Of a stretch of DNA of 64,000 nt, positions 44,808-53,851 are shown piece by piece. Both the position numbers and the translations under genes were made by a program. Within the stretch, counting starts at the first letter, position 1. Each line of letters begins with the position of its first letter. Under the pieces are notes generated by a model, which was not told where the DNA came from, did not search any database, and worked only from the letters and a program-made list of their open reading frames with translations. The stretch is from CAIQJJ01 sp049325275 (GTDB taxonomy: Bacteria; Chloroflexota; Anaerolineae; Anaerolineales; UBA4823): NCBI GenBank assembly GCA_049325275.1, contig JBMOLU010000001.1, forward strand, positions 372,001-436,000. The letters run 5' to 3'.

Positions 44808-46348
44808 GGCTTTTCCTCGTTGGGCACAGGCGGGTTGGTGGCCTGATCTTCGTGCATTTCCAGGCGGCGGCGGCGTGAGGGAATTAAGCCTTCGGGCCGG
44901 ATCAGCATCATCACAACCAGCAAAGCGCCAAAAGTCAAGATACGATAGCTTTCCAACTGGCGCAGCATTTCGGGCAAGCCTTTGAGCACAAAAGCGCCGG
45001 CAATAACCCCCGGGATACTGCCCATTCCACCCACGATGATCAGCGCAACGACGTTAATGGAAACCATCAGGCTGTGATCTTCCGGACCGGTGAACTGGTT
45101 GCGTGAAGCGAATAACGCCCCTCCCAGGCCGGCAAAAGCTGCGCCGATAGCAAAAGCCAACAATTTGTAACGTACCACATCAATTCCCATGGCACGTGCC
45201 ACCGTCTCGTCCTCACGCATGGCAACCCAGGCGCGGCCGACGTTCGAATGTTGCAGGCGATTGGTGACGAAGATCACCAGCAAAATGGCCAGCAAAATCA
45301 GATAAACGAAACCGATATCGTTATTGAGTGAAAACCCAAAGATTTCCGGACCGCCGACACTACGGACGCCTTTCGGCCCACCCGAAAAACCGGTCAGCAA
45401 GTCGCTTTTGCTCAAGACGCGAATAATCTCACCAAAGCCGAGCGTAACAATTGCCAGGTAATCCCCACGCATCCGCAAGACCGGAATACCCAGGGTAATG
45501 CCGGCCAAGGCGGCCAACACCACGGCAAACGGTAACGCCGCCCAAAAGCTCCATTCCAAGTGATGAGGTTCAGGCGCCGTCATCAAGGCGACGGTATAAG
45601 CGCCAATTGCGAAGAAGGCCACATAACCAAGGTCAAGCAGCCCAGCCAGGCCGACGACGATATTCAACCCCAGGCCAAGCAGCACGTAAATGCCCACGGT
45701 GCCCAGGGTGTAATTCCAGTACTGGCCCAACCCTAACGGGAGCAACAGGAAGCCCCCACAAAGCAAAGCCAAAAGCACCAAGCGCATTTTTGCGTTCAAA
45801 GCGGTTTTTTGGATCCACGGTTGTGTGCGCAAGCGCAGTGCCTGCCGCTGCCAGATAGCTGAGAGATGCTGCCGCCAACCCTCCTGGCGCAAGAAATAAG
45901 ATCCTGCGCCACCCAAGGCACCCGTCAAGCTTAACAATACCCCATAAGTCAACGCAGCCTGGGAGGCGCTTCCGCCAAGCAGGAATGCGTTAATGGTGGA
46001 GGGTACCAACTGTGACAAATAGGTTCCGAGCTGCACACCGGCTTCGTATAGAGAACCGATCACAAAAGCAAGCGCCGCTACCAGCAGCCCCGTGATCGCA
46101 CCACTCACCGTGCCATGGATGCCGCCGCGGCGCCAGTCATGTTCGTGTTTGGCAGCCGCAGCACCCGTCCACAGCCCGATCAGCGTAAAAAACAGCAGAG
46201 AATTGAAGACGACATTGTTCGATGTCCCCAAGAAACCACCCAACAGGTTCGCTGCCGTGAGCGTAAAACCGATCAATACCAGGAAGATCAGCACGATGCC
46301 AAAGATCACACCCACGCGCAAATCGTTTCGAAGCGTGTTTTTGGTCAT
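44804..46348 (-). CDS. livM: Branched-chain amino acid ABC permease LivM with N-terminal extension
   Basis: The protein has 514 residues. The permease core (about 210-495) has GLGLNIVVGLAGLLDLGYVAFFAIGAY and the ATPase-contact loop AMGIDVVRYKLLAFAIGA. The first 190 residues add about four TM helices and a basic loop, which ordinary LivM (about 300-420) lacks. GGAGGAG 5 nt upstream of ATG. Overlaps livH by 4 bp. Confidence 0.92.
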   Translation of the reverse strand: MTKNTLRNDLRVGVIFGIVLIFLVLIGFTLTAANLLGGFLGTSNNVVFNSLLFFTLIGLWTGAAAAKHEHDWRRGGIHGTVSGAITGLLVAALAFVIGSLYEAGVQLGTYLSQLVPSTINAFLLGGSASQAALTYGVLLSLTGALGGAGSYFLRQEGWRQHLSAIWQRQALRLRTQPWIQKTALNAKMRLVLLALLCGGFLLLPLGLGQYWNYTLGTVGIYVLLGLGLNIVVGLAGLLDLGYVAFFAIGAYTVALMTAPEPHHLEWSFWAALPFAVVLAALAGITLGIPVLRMRGDYLAIVTLGFGEIIRVLSKSDLLTGFSGGPKGVRSVGGPEIFGFSLNNDIGFVYLILLAILLVIFVTNRLQHSNVGRAWVAMREDETVARAMGIDVVRYKLLAFAIGAAFAGLGGALFASRNQFTGPEDHSLMVSINVVALIIVGGMGSIPGVIAGAFVLKGLPEMLRQLESYRILTFGALLVVMMLIRPEGLIPSRRRRLEMHEDQATNPPVPNEEKP

Positions 46349-47448
46349 ACTTTCTCCTCCGAAAGGACTTCACCCAAAATGCCTGATGGACGGAAAATAA
46401 GTACGAATACCAGAATTCCAAAGGCGATCACATCTTTGAGCTGAAAATCGATCCCCAGAATTGGCGGACCAAAGGCCTCCACCGCGCCGAGGAATAAGCC
46501 GCCCAACATAGCACCCGGGATATTTCCGATGCCGCCCAGCACAGCCGCTGTAAAAGCCTTAATGCCGGGGATAAAACCGACATACGAGAAAACCAAGCCA
46601 AGATGGATGCCCCACATCACCCCGGCAGCGCCGGCCAATCCTCCACTAATGAGAAACGTGCGGCTGATGACACCATCGACATCGATACCCATCAACGACG
46701 CCACCGGTTTATTCTCCGCCACGGCGCGCATGGCCCGTCCTAACCGGGTACGTTTAACCAACAAATACAATCCTACCATGATCAAACAGGACAAAACGAC
46801 TGTAAAAACCCCCGTATAAGGCAAGATCACATTCCCGTCACCAATGGCAATGCTCCAACCGGTACCTCGCTCCAAGATATCTGGATTGGCATAGTCTCGC
46901 CGTTGTGTGCCAAACAACAACTGGCCGGCATTTTGCAAAAAGATTGAAGCGCCGATAGCACTGATTAAAGGCACCAGGCGAGGCGCCTTACGCAGCGGCC
47001 GGTAAGCAATCCGCTCCAGGTAGTAACCACTCAGTGCGGCGACGAAAATACCCACTACAAAAGCCAGTAAGACCGACAAAAATGGATGAGCGTTGAGGAA
47101 GTTTAGGTCGGGATGGGTTGGCGTCGGTGCAGGCAACGCTTTAAGCGCTTCAAAAACGAAGTAGCCCCCAAAAGCGCCGATCATCATGACTTCACCATGG
47201 GCAAAGTTAATCATGAACAAAATACCATAAACCAATGTGTAACCGATAGCAACCAGCGCATATACACTACCTAAAGTCAAACCGGCGAGAGCAAAACGTA
47301 CCCAGGTATCGGGGCCGTAGGTCGGGTTGGCAATCAACTGATAAAAGCGCCATATCAGGTAAACAACGAACAAGACCCCAATCGTAAGCTGGATGATTTG
47401 ATAGGTGCTAAAGGGACGGCGCCCTTGACGGAGAGAAAATTTATTCAT
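46345..47448 (-). CDS. livH: Branched-chain amino acid ABC permease LivH
   Basis: The protein has 367 residues with eight or so TM helices. GLTLGSVYALVAIGYTLVYGILFMINFAHGE is the LivH hallmark (two adjacent parts), and MRAVAENKPVASLMGIDVDG is the ATPase-contact loop. A first extra TM helix (about 18-40) precedes the core. Partner of livM. Confidence 0.94.
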   Translation of the reverse strand: MNKFSLRQGRRPFSTYQIIQLTIGVLFVVYLIWRFYQLIANPTYGPDTWVRFALAGLTLGSVYALVAIGYTLVYGILFMINFAHGEVMMIGAFGGYFVFEALKALPAPTPTHPDLNFLNAHPFLSVLLAFVVGIFVAALSGYYLERIAYRPLRKAPRLVPLISAIGASIFLQNAGQLLFGTQRRDYANPDILERGTGWSIAIGDGNVILPYTGVFTVVLSCLIMVGLYLLVKRTRLGRAMRAVAENKPVASLMGIDVDGVISRTFLISGGLAGAAGVMWGIHLGLVFSYVGFIPGIKAFTAAVLGGIGNIPGAMLGGLFLGAVEAFGPPILGIDFQLKDVIAFGILVFVLIFRPSGILGEVLSEEKV

Positions 47449-47492
47449 AACCTTCCCGCACGCCTTTTTTACGACAAAGGCTGAAAGCTAGA

Positions 47493-47518
47493 GCGGGGCA
47501 GCCAGATGACTGCCCCGC
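47493..47518 (-). terminator. Hairpin between livK and livH
   Basis: A 9-bp GC-rich stem (47493-47501 with 47510-47518) lies in the 98-bp gap after the binding-protein gene. Without a T-run it is likely a partial stop or an mRNA stabiliser that keeps binding-protein levels above those of the permeases. Confidence 0.5.
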
Positions 47519-47546
47519 CAAAACTCGTAGAACAAACCGATAAAAA

Positions 47547-48752
47547 TTATGGAGCGGCCTCCACCCACTTGCCGCCTTTGACCACATAGAAGGTTGGCCC
47601 AGATGCAGAGCACTCGCCCACGGCATCGCAGGTCACCATACCGGAAAGGCCTTTGTAGTCCTTGATCGCGCGCACGGCATCGACCAATGCGCTGCGTGGG
47701 ATATAGAGGCTGCCATCGCTGCCTTTGATCGCCACCGATTTAATCGTGCTGATCAATACGGCGGCAGAATCATAAGCCGTCCAGCTATAAGGAGACAACT
47801 TGCCGGGTGGGGTAGCGTACGCAGCTTCGTAAGCGGCATCGAACTTGTCTTTTTCGGGTGAAGAAGCCGGCAGCGGCGTAGATGCATAGGCGCCTTCACC
47901 ATTCGCACCGGTGCGGTCCACAAAGTCCTGGCCGAAGGTGCCATCATCGCCGAAGAAAATTACGTTCTCCAGGCCCGATGACTTCATCTGATTGACAATC
48001 ACCACGCCTTCTGCTGTATAACCGCCATAGAAAATCGCGTCGGGGCTTTTGGAGGCAATATCAGCCAGGGGTGCACTGTAGTCGGACTCACCAGGCGTGA
48101 TAGCAACAAAAGCGACCACCTCGCCGCCCAGGGCAGCAAACTCGGTCTGCACAACTTCTGCCAGCCCCTGGCCATAAGCCTGACCGTCATGCATGATGGC
48201 CAGCTTCTTAACGCCGAGCTTATTGAACAGGTAAGCAGCGGCGAACTTGCCTTGCGCAGCATCGGTAAAAACCAGGCGATTGAAGACTTTGGAACCCTGG
48301 TTGGTCAAATCGGGATTGGTCGCTGAAGGCGACATCATCGGAATACCGGCCTCTTCATAGATCGGCATGGCAGAAGCGGTTGCACCGGAAAAGATATGGC
48401 CGGCGATGGCAACCACGTTCTGATCAGAAACCAGCTTGTTAGCAACGGCGGCCCCACCTTCGGGGGTACCACCATCGTCTTCAGCCACCAGTTCGAATTT
48501 GAACCCTTCGAACTCACCGGCATCGGTGACAGCGATTTTGGCAGCCTGTGAAATGTCGGTGCCGAAGGCTGCATTGTCACCGGTCATGGGAGCGCCCATA
48601 CCGATTTTAATCGTCTGGCCCGAGGCAATCACCGCACAGCCAAACGGATCTGCCTCACAAGCCTCCGGCTTGGCACTCTTACCGCCGCATGCCGTTAGCA
48701 CCATGCTGGCGACGATCACCAGCGACAACCATGCAAAAATACGCTTAGACAT
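47547..48752 (-). CDS. livK: Branched-chain amino acid-binding lipoprotein
   Basis: The protein has 401 residues. A signal peptide ends in lipobox VLTACGG (Cys about residue 22). The mature part is a type I periplasmic-binding fold (IKIGMGAPMTGDNAAFG, HIFSGATASAMPIYEEAGIPM, AIMHDGQAYGQGLAEVV). A Cys-x5-Cys pair near the N-terminus (ACEADPFGCAV) may form a disulfide. AGGAGG lies 6 nt upstream of ATG 48752. First gene of livKHMGF. Confidence 0.94.
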   Translation of the reverse strand: MSKRIFAWLSLVIVASMVLTACGGKSAKPEACEADPFGCAVIASGQTIKIGMGAPMTGDNAAFGTDISQAAKIAVTDAGEFEGFKFELVAEDDGGTPEGGAAVANKLVSDQNVVAIAGHIFSGATASAMPIYEEAGIPMMSPSATNPDLTNQGSKVFNRLVFTDAAQGKFAAAYLFNKLGVKKLAIMHDGQAYGQGLAEVVQTEFAALGGEVVAFVAITPGESDYSAPLADIASKSPDAIFYGGYTAEGVVIVNQMKSSGLENVIFFGDDGTFGQDFVDRTGANGEGAYASTPLPASSPEKDKFDAAYEAAYATPPGKLSPYSWTAYDSAAVLISTIKSVAIKGSDGSLYIPRSALVDAVRAIKDYKGLSGMVTCDAVGECSASGPTFYVVKGGKWVEAAP

Positions 48753-49120
48753 CTTCTTCCTCCTGAAATTGGTTAACAGATTGGGATTTGCGGACATCAG
48801 GAATGGTCAGGGATCTTCTCTGCTGCGCCCTTCCTTTCGGCAAAGCATCTTCTTTGCCCTCGATCGACTTGGGTGATTTATAGGCTTAAGCGAGGCATTC
48901 TAACCACAAGAGAAAGATGCGTCAAGACGAAGGACTATACCTTCGCATCACCCATCCGGGGCATTTTCTGGCACTTCACCCGCAGGGTTTGCCATCAAAC
49001 CCGCAGGGTTTGCCATCAAACCCGCAGGGTTTGCCATCAAACCCGCAGGGTTTGCCATCAAACCCGCAGGGTTTGCCATCAAACCCGCAGGGTTTGCCAT
49101 CAAACCCACGGGGTTTGCCT
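48753..49120. other. Upstream region of the liv operon
   Basis: About 370 bp. It holds the liv 5' leader (a small hairpin GGCAAAG/CTTTGCC near 48838-48858), a possible minus-strand -10 TATAAA near 48880 and the 21-bp tandem array at 48979-49125. Long ORFs crossing the array on both strands are produced by the repeat period being a multiple of three. Confidence 0.5.
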
Positions 49121-49125
49121 CTACG
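48979..49125. repeat. Tandem array of a 21-bp palindromic unit, seven copies
   Basis: Six exact copies of a 21-bp unit (CCCGCAGGGTTTGCCATCAAA in two parts: CCCGCAGGGTTT plus GCCATCAAA) start at 48979, 49000, 49021, 49042, 49063 and 49084. A diverged seventh starts at 49105 and runs into the stop codon of the cNMP-binding gene. Neighbouring units form AAACCC-GCA-GGGTTT palindromes. There are no variable spacers, so it is not a CRISPR. Confidence 0.95.
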
Positions 49126-49618
49126 CAGCGGGGCGTTTGCGGTAGAGCCAGCCCTCGCGCGTGCGCAGATCGATCAGGCGCAGTTTGAGCGCCAGGTCGA
49201 TGGCCATATTGTGCATCAAACGATAACCCAGTTGGGGATGCTGTTCGCATAGATCGATCACGGCGCTGCGGGGCAAGGCCAGGACATGTGTGTTATCCTG
49301 AGCCGCACGGGCTGTAGCAGAGCGCAAACCGCGATCGACGAGCGCCACCTCGCCGAAGGACTGCCCGCGCCAGAATTTTGCCACCACCACCGGGCTGGCA
49401 GGCGTGGGTTGGTCACTGACCAGACCCGGGTCGATCAAGATCTCCACTTCCCCCTCGCAAATCACGTACAGTTCATCGCTGCTACCCCCCTCGGTCAGGA
49501 TGTCTTCGCCCAGGGCATAGACCTTTTCCTGGCAAATTTCTGCCACCAACTCGAGCTGCGCCAGGGTCAACCCATAGAAGATATCGGCTAATTTTAGGAT
49601 GTGGACGTGCTTGTTCAT
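49121..49618 (-). CDS. Cyclic-nucleotide-binding-domain protein without HTH
   Basis: The protein has 165 residues. A Crp-like cNMP domain covers about 10-135 (ICQEKVYALGEDILTEGGSSDELYVI in two halves, then FWRGQSFGEVALVDRGLRSATARA, the phosphate-binding cassette). Unlike Crp/Fnr, no DNA-binding helix-turn-helix follows, so it probably acts on a partner protein. GGAG 8-9 nt upstream of ATG. Divergent from RNase J; the array of 21-bp repeats begins at its stop. Confidence 0.85.
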   Translation of the reverse strand: MNKHVHILKLADIFYGLTLAQLELVAEICQEKVYALGEDILTEGGSSDELYVICEGEVEILIDPGLVSDQPTPASPVVVAKFWRGQSFGEVALVDRGLRSATARAAQDNTHVLALPRSAVIDLCEQHPQLGYRLMHNMAIDLALKLRLIDLRTREGWLYRKRPAA

Positions 49619-49679
49619 GTCTTCTCCAACGCGATGGAACCTACCAAGTCTGTGCAGAACCACCAAAGTCTAACACATT

Positions 49680-49708
49680 TTGACAAAAGCTGTGCACCGT
49701 GCTACAAT
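49680..49708 (+). promoter_or_regulatory. Near-consensus sigma-70 promoter of the rnj leader
   Basis: TTGACA (49680-49685), a 17-bp spacer and TACAAT (49703-49708). Expected start near 49715, giving a leader of about 260 nt before RNase J. Confidence 0.8.
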
Positions 49709-49714
49709 GTTTTG

Positions 49715-49866
49715 GTTTTATCTGGTGGCAATTCCACCTGGCCGGTTTCCGGCCCGGCAAGTTCAACTGAACAGTCTTGTGTTTACAGGTTTTTCGTTGC
49801 AGCATGTGTTGGGCCTTTACCAGACCTGTTTCCCCCGGCCAGGAGTCGCCTGCCGGGGCTTTTTTA
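49715..49866 (+). ncRNA. Candidate small RNA / terminator-bearing leader upstream of RNase J
   Basis: From the predicted start the RNA would hold three short perfect hairpins: GGTGG/CCACC (49724-49738), GGCCGG/CCGGCC (49740-49754) and GTTC/GAAC (49761-49772). An unpaired middle follows, then a strong intrinsic terminator. It would be about 150 nt. It could be an independent small RNA or an attenuator that limits read-through into rnj. No match to a known RNA class was recognised. Confidence 0.5.
49833..49865 (+). terminator. Intrinsic terminator in the rnj leader
   Basis: CCCCGG plus CAGG on the left pairs with CCTG plus CCGGGG on the right (one bulged C, 5-nt loop), followed by C and six T. 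It lies 110 nt before the RNase J start on the same strand. Confidence 0.8.
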
Positions 49867-49976
49867 TTATCTATTAGCCTGACCTTTACACCCAAACCGG
49901 GTGATATTTTACAAGAAAGGGGCCTTCTGGTAACTCCACACAGGAACTCCGGGGGGCCTGGAAAGAATTAATTTCA

Positions 49977-51614
49977 ATGACCAATCAAAAACTTCGCATC
50001 ATTCCCCTGGGGGGGCTGGGGGAAGTCGGGAAGAACATGATGGCAGTGGAGTATGGGGATAGTATCCTCGTCATCGACACCGGCCTGATGTTCCCCGAGA
50101 ACGACATGCTGGGGATCGACTACATCATCCCCGATTTTCAATACCTGATCGAACGGCGGGAGAAGATCCGCGGTGTGGTGATCACCCATGGGCACGAGGA
50201 TCATACCGGCGCCATCCATCACGTCATGGAGCAGATCAAGGCGCCCATCTATGCCACCCCGCTGACGCGCGGCCTGGTGGAAAGTAAACTGTCGCGCGGT
50301 GGGCTGCTCGACGGGCTGACCCTGCACACCTTTCGCGCCGGCGACACGCTGGGCATCGGGCCTTTTCAGGTAGAGACTTTTCACGTCTGCCATTCGATCC
50401 CGGATGGCGTGGGGCTGGGCATCGGCACGCCGGAGGGGCTGATCATTCACTCGGGTGACTTCAAGTTCGATCACACCCCCGTGGATAACTGGCCGACCGA
50501 TTTTGCCCGCCTGGGCGAGCTTTCCAAGCGCGGTGTGCTGGCGCTGCTGTCCGATTCCACCAACTCGGATCGCGCCGGCTGGACGCCCTCGGAACGCGTT
50601 ATCGATCCTGCCTTCGACCAGGTCTTCCGCACGGCAAGCGGGCGCATCCTCGTTGCCACGTTTGCGTCAGTGATCTCGCGCATGCAGCAGGTTGCGAACG
50701 CCGCCATGCGTCACGGGCGCAAGATGGCCTTCGTCGGCACGAGCATGACGGAAAACGCGCGCATCGCACGAAAACTGAATTATCTCGAACTCCCCGACGA
50801 CCTGCTCGTCAGCGTGGACCAGGCGAAGGGGATGCCCGACAGGCAGGTGGTGCTGATGTGCACCGGTTCGCAAGGAGAACCATCCTCGATCCTGGGGCGG
50901 CTTTCAACCGGCACCAACCGCCAGTTCGACCTGAAACCCGGGGATACGGTGGTGCTCTCTTCGCATCCCATCCCGGGCAACGAGGAAAACGTTCACAAAA
51001 CGATCAACCGCCTGTTCCGCCGCGGCGCCGATGTGATCTACGATGCGATCGCCCCGGTGCACGTTTCCGGGCACGCCAGCCAGGAGGAGCAGAAACTGCT
51101 GATCAACCTGGTGCGGCCGAAATACTTCATCCCGATCCACGGCGAACTGCGCCACCTGCACCGCCACGCCCGCACGGCACGCGAACTGGGCCTGCCGGCC
51201 GATCACGTACACGTGATCGAAAACGGGCAGGTGGTCGAATTCCAGGGCGGCAAGATGTCCCTAGGCGAGCGCATTCCCGGTGGCTACGTCTTCGTAGATG
51301 GATCGCGGGTCGGCGATATCGGACCCCAGGTTGTGCGTGAACGTGAAGCCCTGGCGCGAGACGGCATCGTGGTGGTCAGCCTGGCGCTGCACGACTATAA
51401 CAACCGCCTGGTCGAAACCCCGGAGATCGTCACGCGCGGCTTCATGCAGCGGGAAGACGAGGATTTGCTGGCAGCCATGCAGCAGCACATCGTCGAGACC
51501 GTGCGGTTGAGCAACGGCAACGTACAAGAAAGCGTCCAACAGGCGCTCAGGGCGTTCATTTACGGCGAAATCAAGCGCCGGCCGATGATTTTCGTGACGG
51601 TGAGCCGGGTGTGA
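49977..51614 (+). CDS. rnj: Ribonuclease J
   Basis: The protein has 545 residues. A metallo-beta-lactamase/beta-CASP nuclease that matures and degrades RNA, with both endo- and 5'-exonuclease activity. Motifs: LGGLGEVGKNM, metal-binding THGHEDHTGA, SGDFKFDHTP, beta-CASP FASVISRMQQV and CTGSQGEP, and HVSGHASQEE. The C-terminal domain is present (ALHDYNNRLVETPEIVTRGF). GGAAAG lies 11-13 nt upstream of ATG. Confidence 0.96.
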   Translation: MTNQKLRIIPLGGLGEVGKNMMAVEYGDSILVIDTGLMFPENDMLGIDYIIPDFQYLIERREKIRGVVITHGHEDHTGAIHHVMEQIKAPIYATPLTRGLVESKLSRGGLLDGLTLHTFRAGDTLGIGPFQVETFHVCHSIPDGVGLGIGTPEGLIIHSGDFKFDHTPVDNWPTDFARLGELSKRGVLALLSDSTNSDRAGWTPSERVIDPAFDQVFRTASGRILVATFASVISRMQQVANAAMRHGRKMAFVGTSMTENARIARKLNYLELPDDLLVSVDQAKGMPDRQVVLMCTGSQGEPSSILGRLSTGTNRQFDLKPGDTVVLSSHPIPGNEENVHKTINRLFRRGADVIYDAIAPVHVSGHASQEEQKLLINLVRPKYFIPIHGELRHLHRHARTARELGLPADHVHVIENGQVVEFQGGKMSLGERIPGGYVFVDGSRVGDIGPQVVREREALARDGIVVVSLALHDYNNRLVETPEIVTRGFMQREDEDLLAAMQQHIVETVRLSNGNVQESVQQALRAFIYGEIKRRPMIFVTVSRV

Positions 51615-51655
51615 TGCGATCCCGTTTGTCCCACGCAGAAGCTGTCTAAAAAGCC

Positions 51656-51689
51656 AGTGCGACGCACTTCGATGGAAGTGCGTCGCACT
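51656..51689. terminator. 15-bp perfect hairpin between rnj and pcm
   Basis: Arms 51656-51670 and 51675-51689 pair perfectly around GATG. It lies between convergent stops at 51614 and 51732. It is preceded by AGCTGTCTAAAAAG (51640-51653), a string also found in part at 59352. It probably stops transcription from both sides. Confidence 0.65.
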
Positions 51690-51731
51690 TGTTTGCAGAT
51701 CTAGTTTTCAGATGATCCCCAGACGACCGGC

Positions 51732-52376
51732 TCACGCATCAAATCCCAGCTTTCCGATCAAGGGAACGAAAGCGACCGGCAAAACGGCGCGGTGTTGAAA
51801 GTTCTCACCGTGCCGCTGCCAGCATTCAAGAATCTGGTTACCGGTATGCCCGGCCGGCAAAACCAGTGTGCCGCCGTCGGCCAACTGATCGAGCAAAGGC
51901 TGCGGCACCTGCGGTGCCGCAGCGGCCACCAGGATCGCCCGGAACGGGGCGAAGGCGGGCAAACCGAGCGATCCGTCTCCGACATGCACCTGCACATTGA
52001 GATACCCCAGCCGTTCGAGCACCTGGCGGGCGTTCTCGGCAAGCGCCGCATGCCGCTCGATGGTGTGGACCTGCTTCACCAGGAGGCTGAGTATGGCAGC
52101 CTGATAGCCAGAACCGGTGCCGACCTCCAGCACGGTCTCGTCGCCCTGCAGGCGCAGCAAGTCGGTCATGTAAGCGACCACGTAGGGCTGCGAAATGGTT
52201 TGTTCGCTACCGATGGGCAGCGGGTGATCGGCGTAGGCGTCGGGCCAGTACTGCGGAGCGATGAACGCATGACGCGGCACGCGGCGCATGGCATCCAGCA
52301 GGCGCACATCGTGGATGCCGCGTGCTTCGATCTGCCGGGAAACCATGCTCAGGCGTTGGTTTTCGAAGTCGTCCAT
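51732..52376 (-). CDS. pcm: Protein-L-isoaspartate O-methyltransferase
   Basis: The protein has 214 residues. It methylates isoaspartyl residues with SAM to start repair of aged proteins. Motifs: VPRHAFIAP, IGSEQTISQPYVVAYMTDLL (two parts), SAM-binding VLEVGTGSGYQAAILS, and LPAGHTGNQ near the end. ATG 52376 is chosen; it overlaps the end of the O-antigen-ligase gene by 28 bp, so the two are cotranscribed. Confidence 0.94.
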   Translation of the reverse strand: MDDFENQRLSMVSRQIEARGIHDVRLLDAMRRVPRHAFIAPQYWPDAYADHPLPIGSEQTISQPYVVAYMTDLLRLQGDETVLEVGTGSGYQAAILSLLVKQVHTIERHAALAENARQVLERLGYLNVQVHVGDGSLGLPAFAPFRAILVAAAAPQVPQPLLDQLADGGTLVLPAGHTGNQILECWQRHGENFQHRAVLPVAFVPLIGKLGFDA

Positions 52377-53851
52377 TGTTCCGCCGTCACAACCGTTCGT
52401 GCGGCCACCAGCAGACCGGCTGCCACCCAGAGATACGGCAGGGCAAACGAGTCGATGCTGAAACCTTCGATCAAAAAGGCCGTCAGGGAAAACAAGCCCA
52501 TCGAGGCGACCATACGCGCCAGGGGTTGCCGGCTGCGCCAGGTAAACCAGGCAGATTGCAGCAAACTTACCAACCAGCCCACAAACACGGCAAACCCAAC
52601 CAGGCCGGTTTCGGCCAGCAGGCGCACCCAGAAATTTTTTGTATTCGGAAGAAAAGAGAAGCGGTGCATCAGGTCGGTGATCTCGGTCAACCACCAGCCA
52701 AAGCGGGGCATATCTTGAGGGAAGTAAAAACCGAAGTTTCCGGGGCCGACCCCGATCAGCCAGTGATGGCTGAAGGTACGCATGCCGGCGGCCCAGTAGA
52801 TCACCCGCTCGGCAAACTCAAGATTGTTGAAGAACTCATAAACATTTTGCGCCTGGAAAACATCCCGGCTCAGGATGCGCTCCAGACGGCGTTCGTAACG
52901 GGCAGCAAACTGGACCACTTTCCAGGTTCCCCAGGCATACCCGGCCAGCAAAAGCAGCAAAAGCAGCGATGAAAGCAGGGCCTGAAAGGCCTTGCTGCTT
53001 GCACGCGGGAACAAGCGCTGGATCAAGAATTGCGACAGTTTCCAACTCAGCGCAACGGCCAGTAGAACCAGGACGGCCAGGAACGACAGCCAACCGACGC
53101 GTGAATGGGAAGCGAACAATGAAAATACACCCATCGCCAGCAAGACGTTCTCCAGCGAAATGCGCCACAGGCGCGGGAAAACGGAATGCCCCCCCAGCGT
53201 CGCAGCCAACCACAGCGGCAGGTACACCAGGTTAAGCTGGTGCGCCAACCAGGAAGGCTCGTACGCAAACCCCGTCACCCGTTCAGCGATCAGGGGGTTT
53301 CCCTGCCGGGTCGAAAACAGCCACTGAAACTCATACATGCGCAGCGTGAATTCGCTGTCCAAGAAGTAAACGTACCAGGCCTGTACCAGGCACCAGATGA
53401 CGATGGCCACCCCACCGAGGCTGATCGCCCGCAGCGCCGTGCGCAAACGCCGCTCGCTGCCCATGAGCCAGGCAGCCGGCACATAGAAAGAGACCATTCC
53501 CAGGGCTAACGTGGCAAAGACCTGCAAACCTTCTTTCAGCGGGCTAAAGCGGCGAAAAGAAGGTATATCCGTAAACTGCGCCAGCGCCCACGAGACCACG
53601 GCAACGGCCAGAAAAGCCAGCAGCGCCCCGCTCTCGCGCGGGAGTTTTCCGCCGCGCACCAGGTAGGGGAACAGCCAGATTGCGGCCAGCAGCAAAAGCA
53701 AAAACGCCGAAAGCGGAGCGACCACCACGCCGCCCAGGCGCTGCGACAGGGGCGGAAAGCTGGTGATGGGCAGCAAGAAGAGCGCCGCCAGCCACAATAA
53801 CCCGCAAGAACCCGTATAAAACCGTCCCGCAAAGGTCCTGAAAGCCATCAT
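52349..53851 (-). CDS. O-antigen ligase/polymerase family membrane protein
   Basis: The protein has 500 residues with about 12 TM helices. The motif RTFSHHWLIGVGPGNFGFYF lies in the large loop typical of Wzy_C/WaaL proteins, which transfer or polymerise undecaprenyl-linked glycans outside the membrane. ATG 53851 overlaps the Wzz stop by 3 bp (ATGA). It lies with Wzz and glycosyltransferases in a surface-polysaccharide operon. Confidence 0.85.
   Translation of the reverse strand: MMAFRTFAGRFYTGSCGLLWLAALFLLPITSFPPLSQRLGGVVVAPLSAFLLLLLAAIWLFPYLVRGGKLPRESGALLAFLAVAVVSWALAQFTDIPSFRRFSPLKEGLQVFATLALGMVSFYVPAAWLMGSERRLRTALRAISLGGVAIVIWCLVQAWYVYFLDSEFTLRMYEFQWLFSTRQGNPLIAERVTGFAYEPSWLAHQLNLVYLPLWLAATLGGHSVFPRLWRISLENVLLAMGVFSLFASHSRVGWLSFLAVLVLLAVALSWKLSQFLIQRLFPRASSKAFQALLSSLLLLLLLAGYAWGTWKVVQFAARYERRLERILSRDVFQAQNVYEFFNNLEFAERVIYWAAGMRTFSHHWLIGVGPGNFGFYFPQDMPRFGWWLTEITDLMHRFSFLPNTKNFWVRLLAETGLVGFAVFVGWLVSLLQSAWFTWRSRQPLARMVASMGLFSLTAFLIEGFSIDSFALPYLWVAAGLLVAARTVVTAEQWTTSKTNA

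Noticed and set aside
48979..49125. Possible CRISPR array
   Set aside because: Units are contiguous, without variable spacers, and no cas genes are present.
48873..49145. ORFs with a perfect 7-residue repeat (RRVCHQT on one strand, MANPAGL on the other)
   Set aside because: They are produced by the 21-bp tandem array, whose period is a multiple of three; no ribosome binding site or family support.
52377..52694. N-terminal extension of Pcm
   Set aside because: It overlaps the O-antigen ligase gene in another frame and is not Pcm-like.
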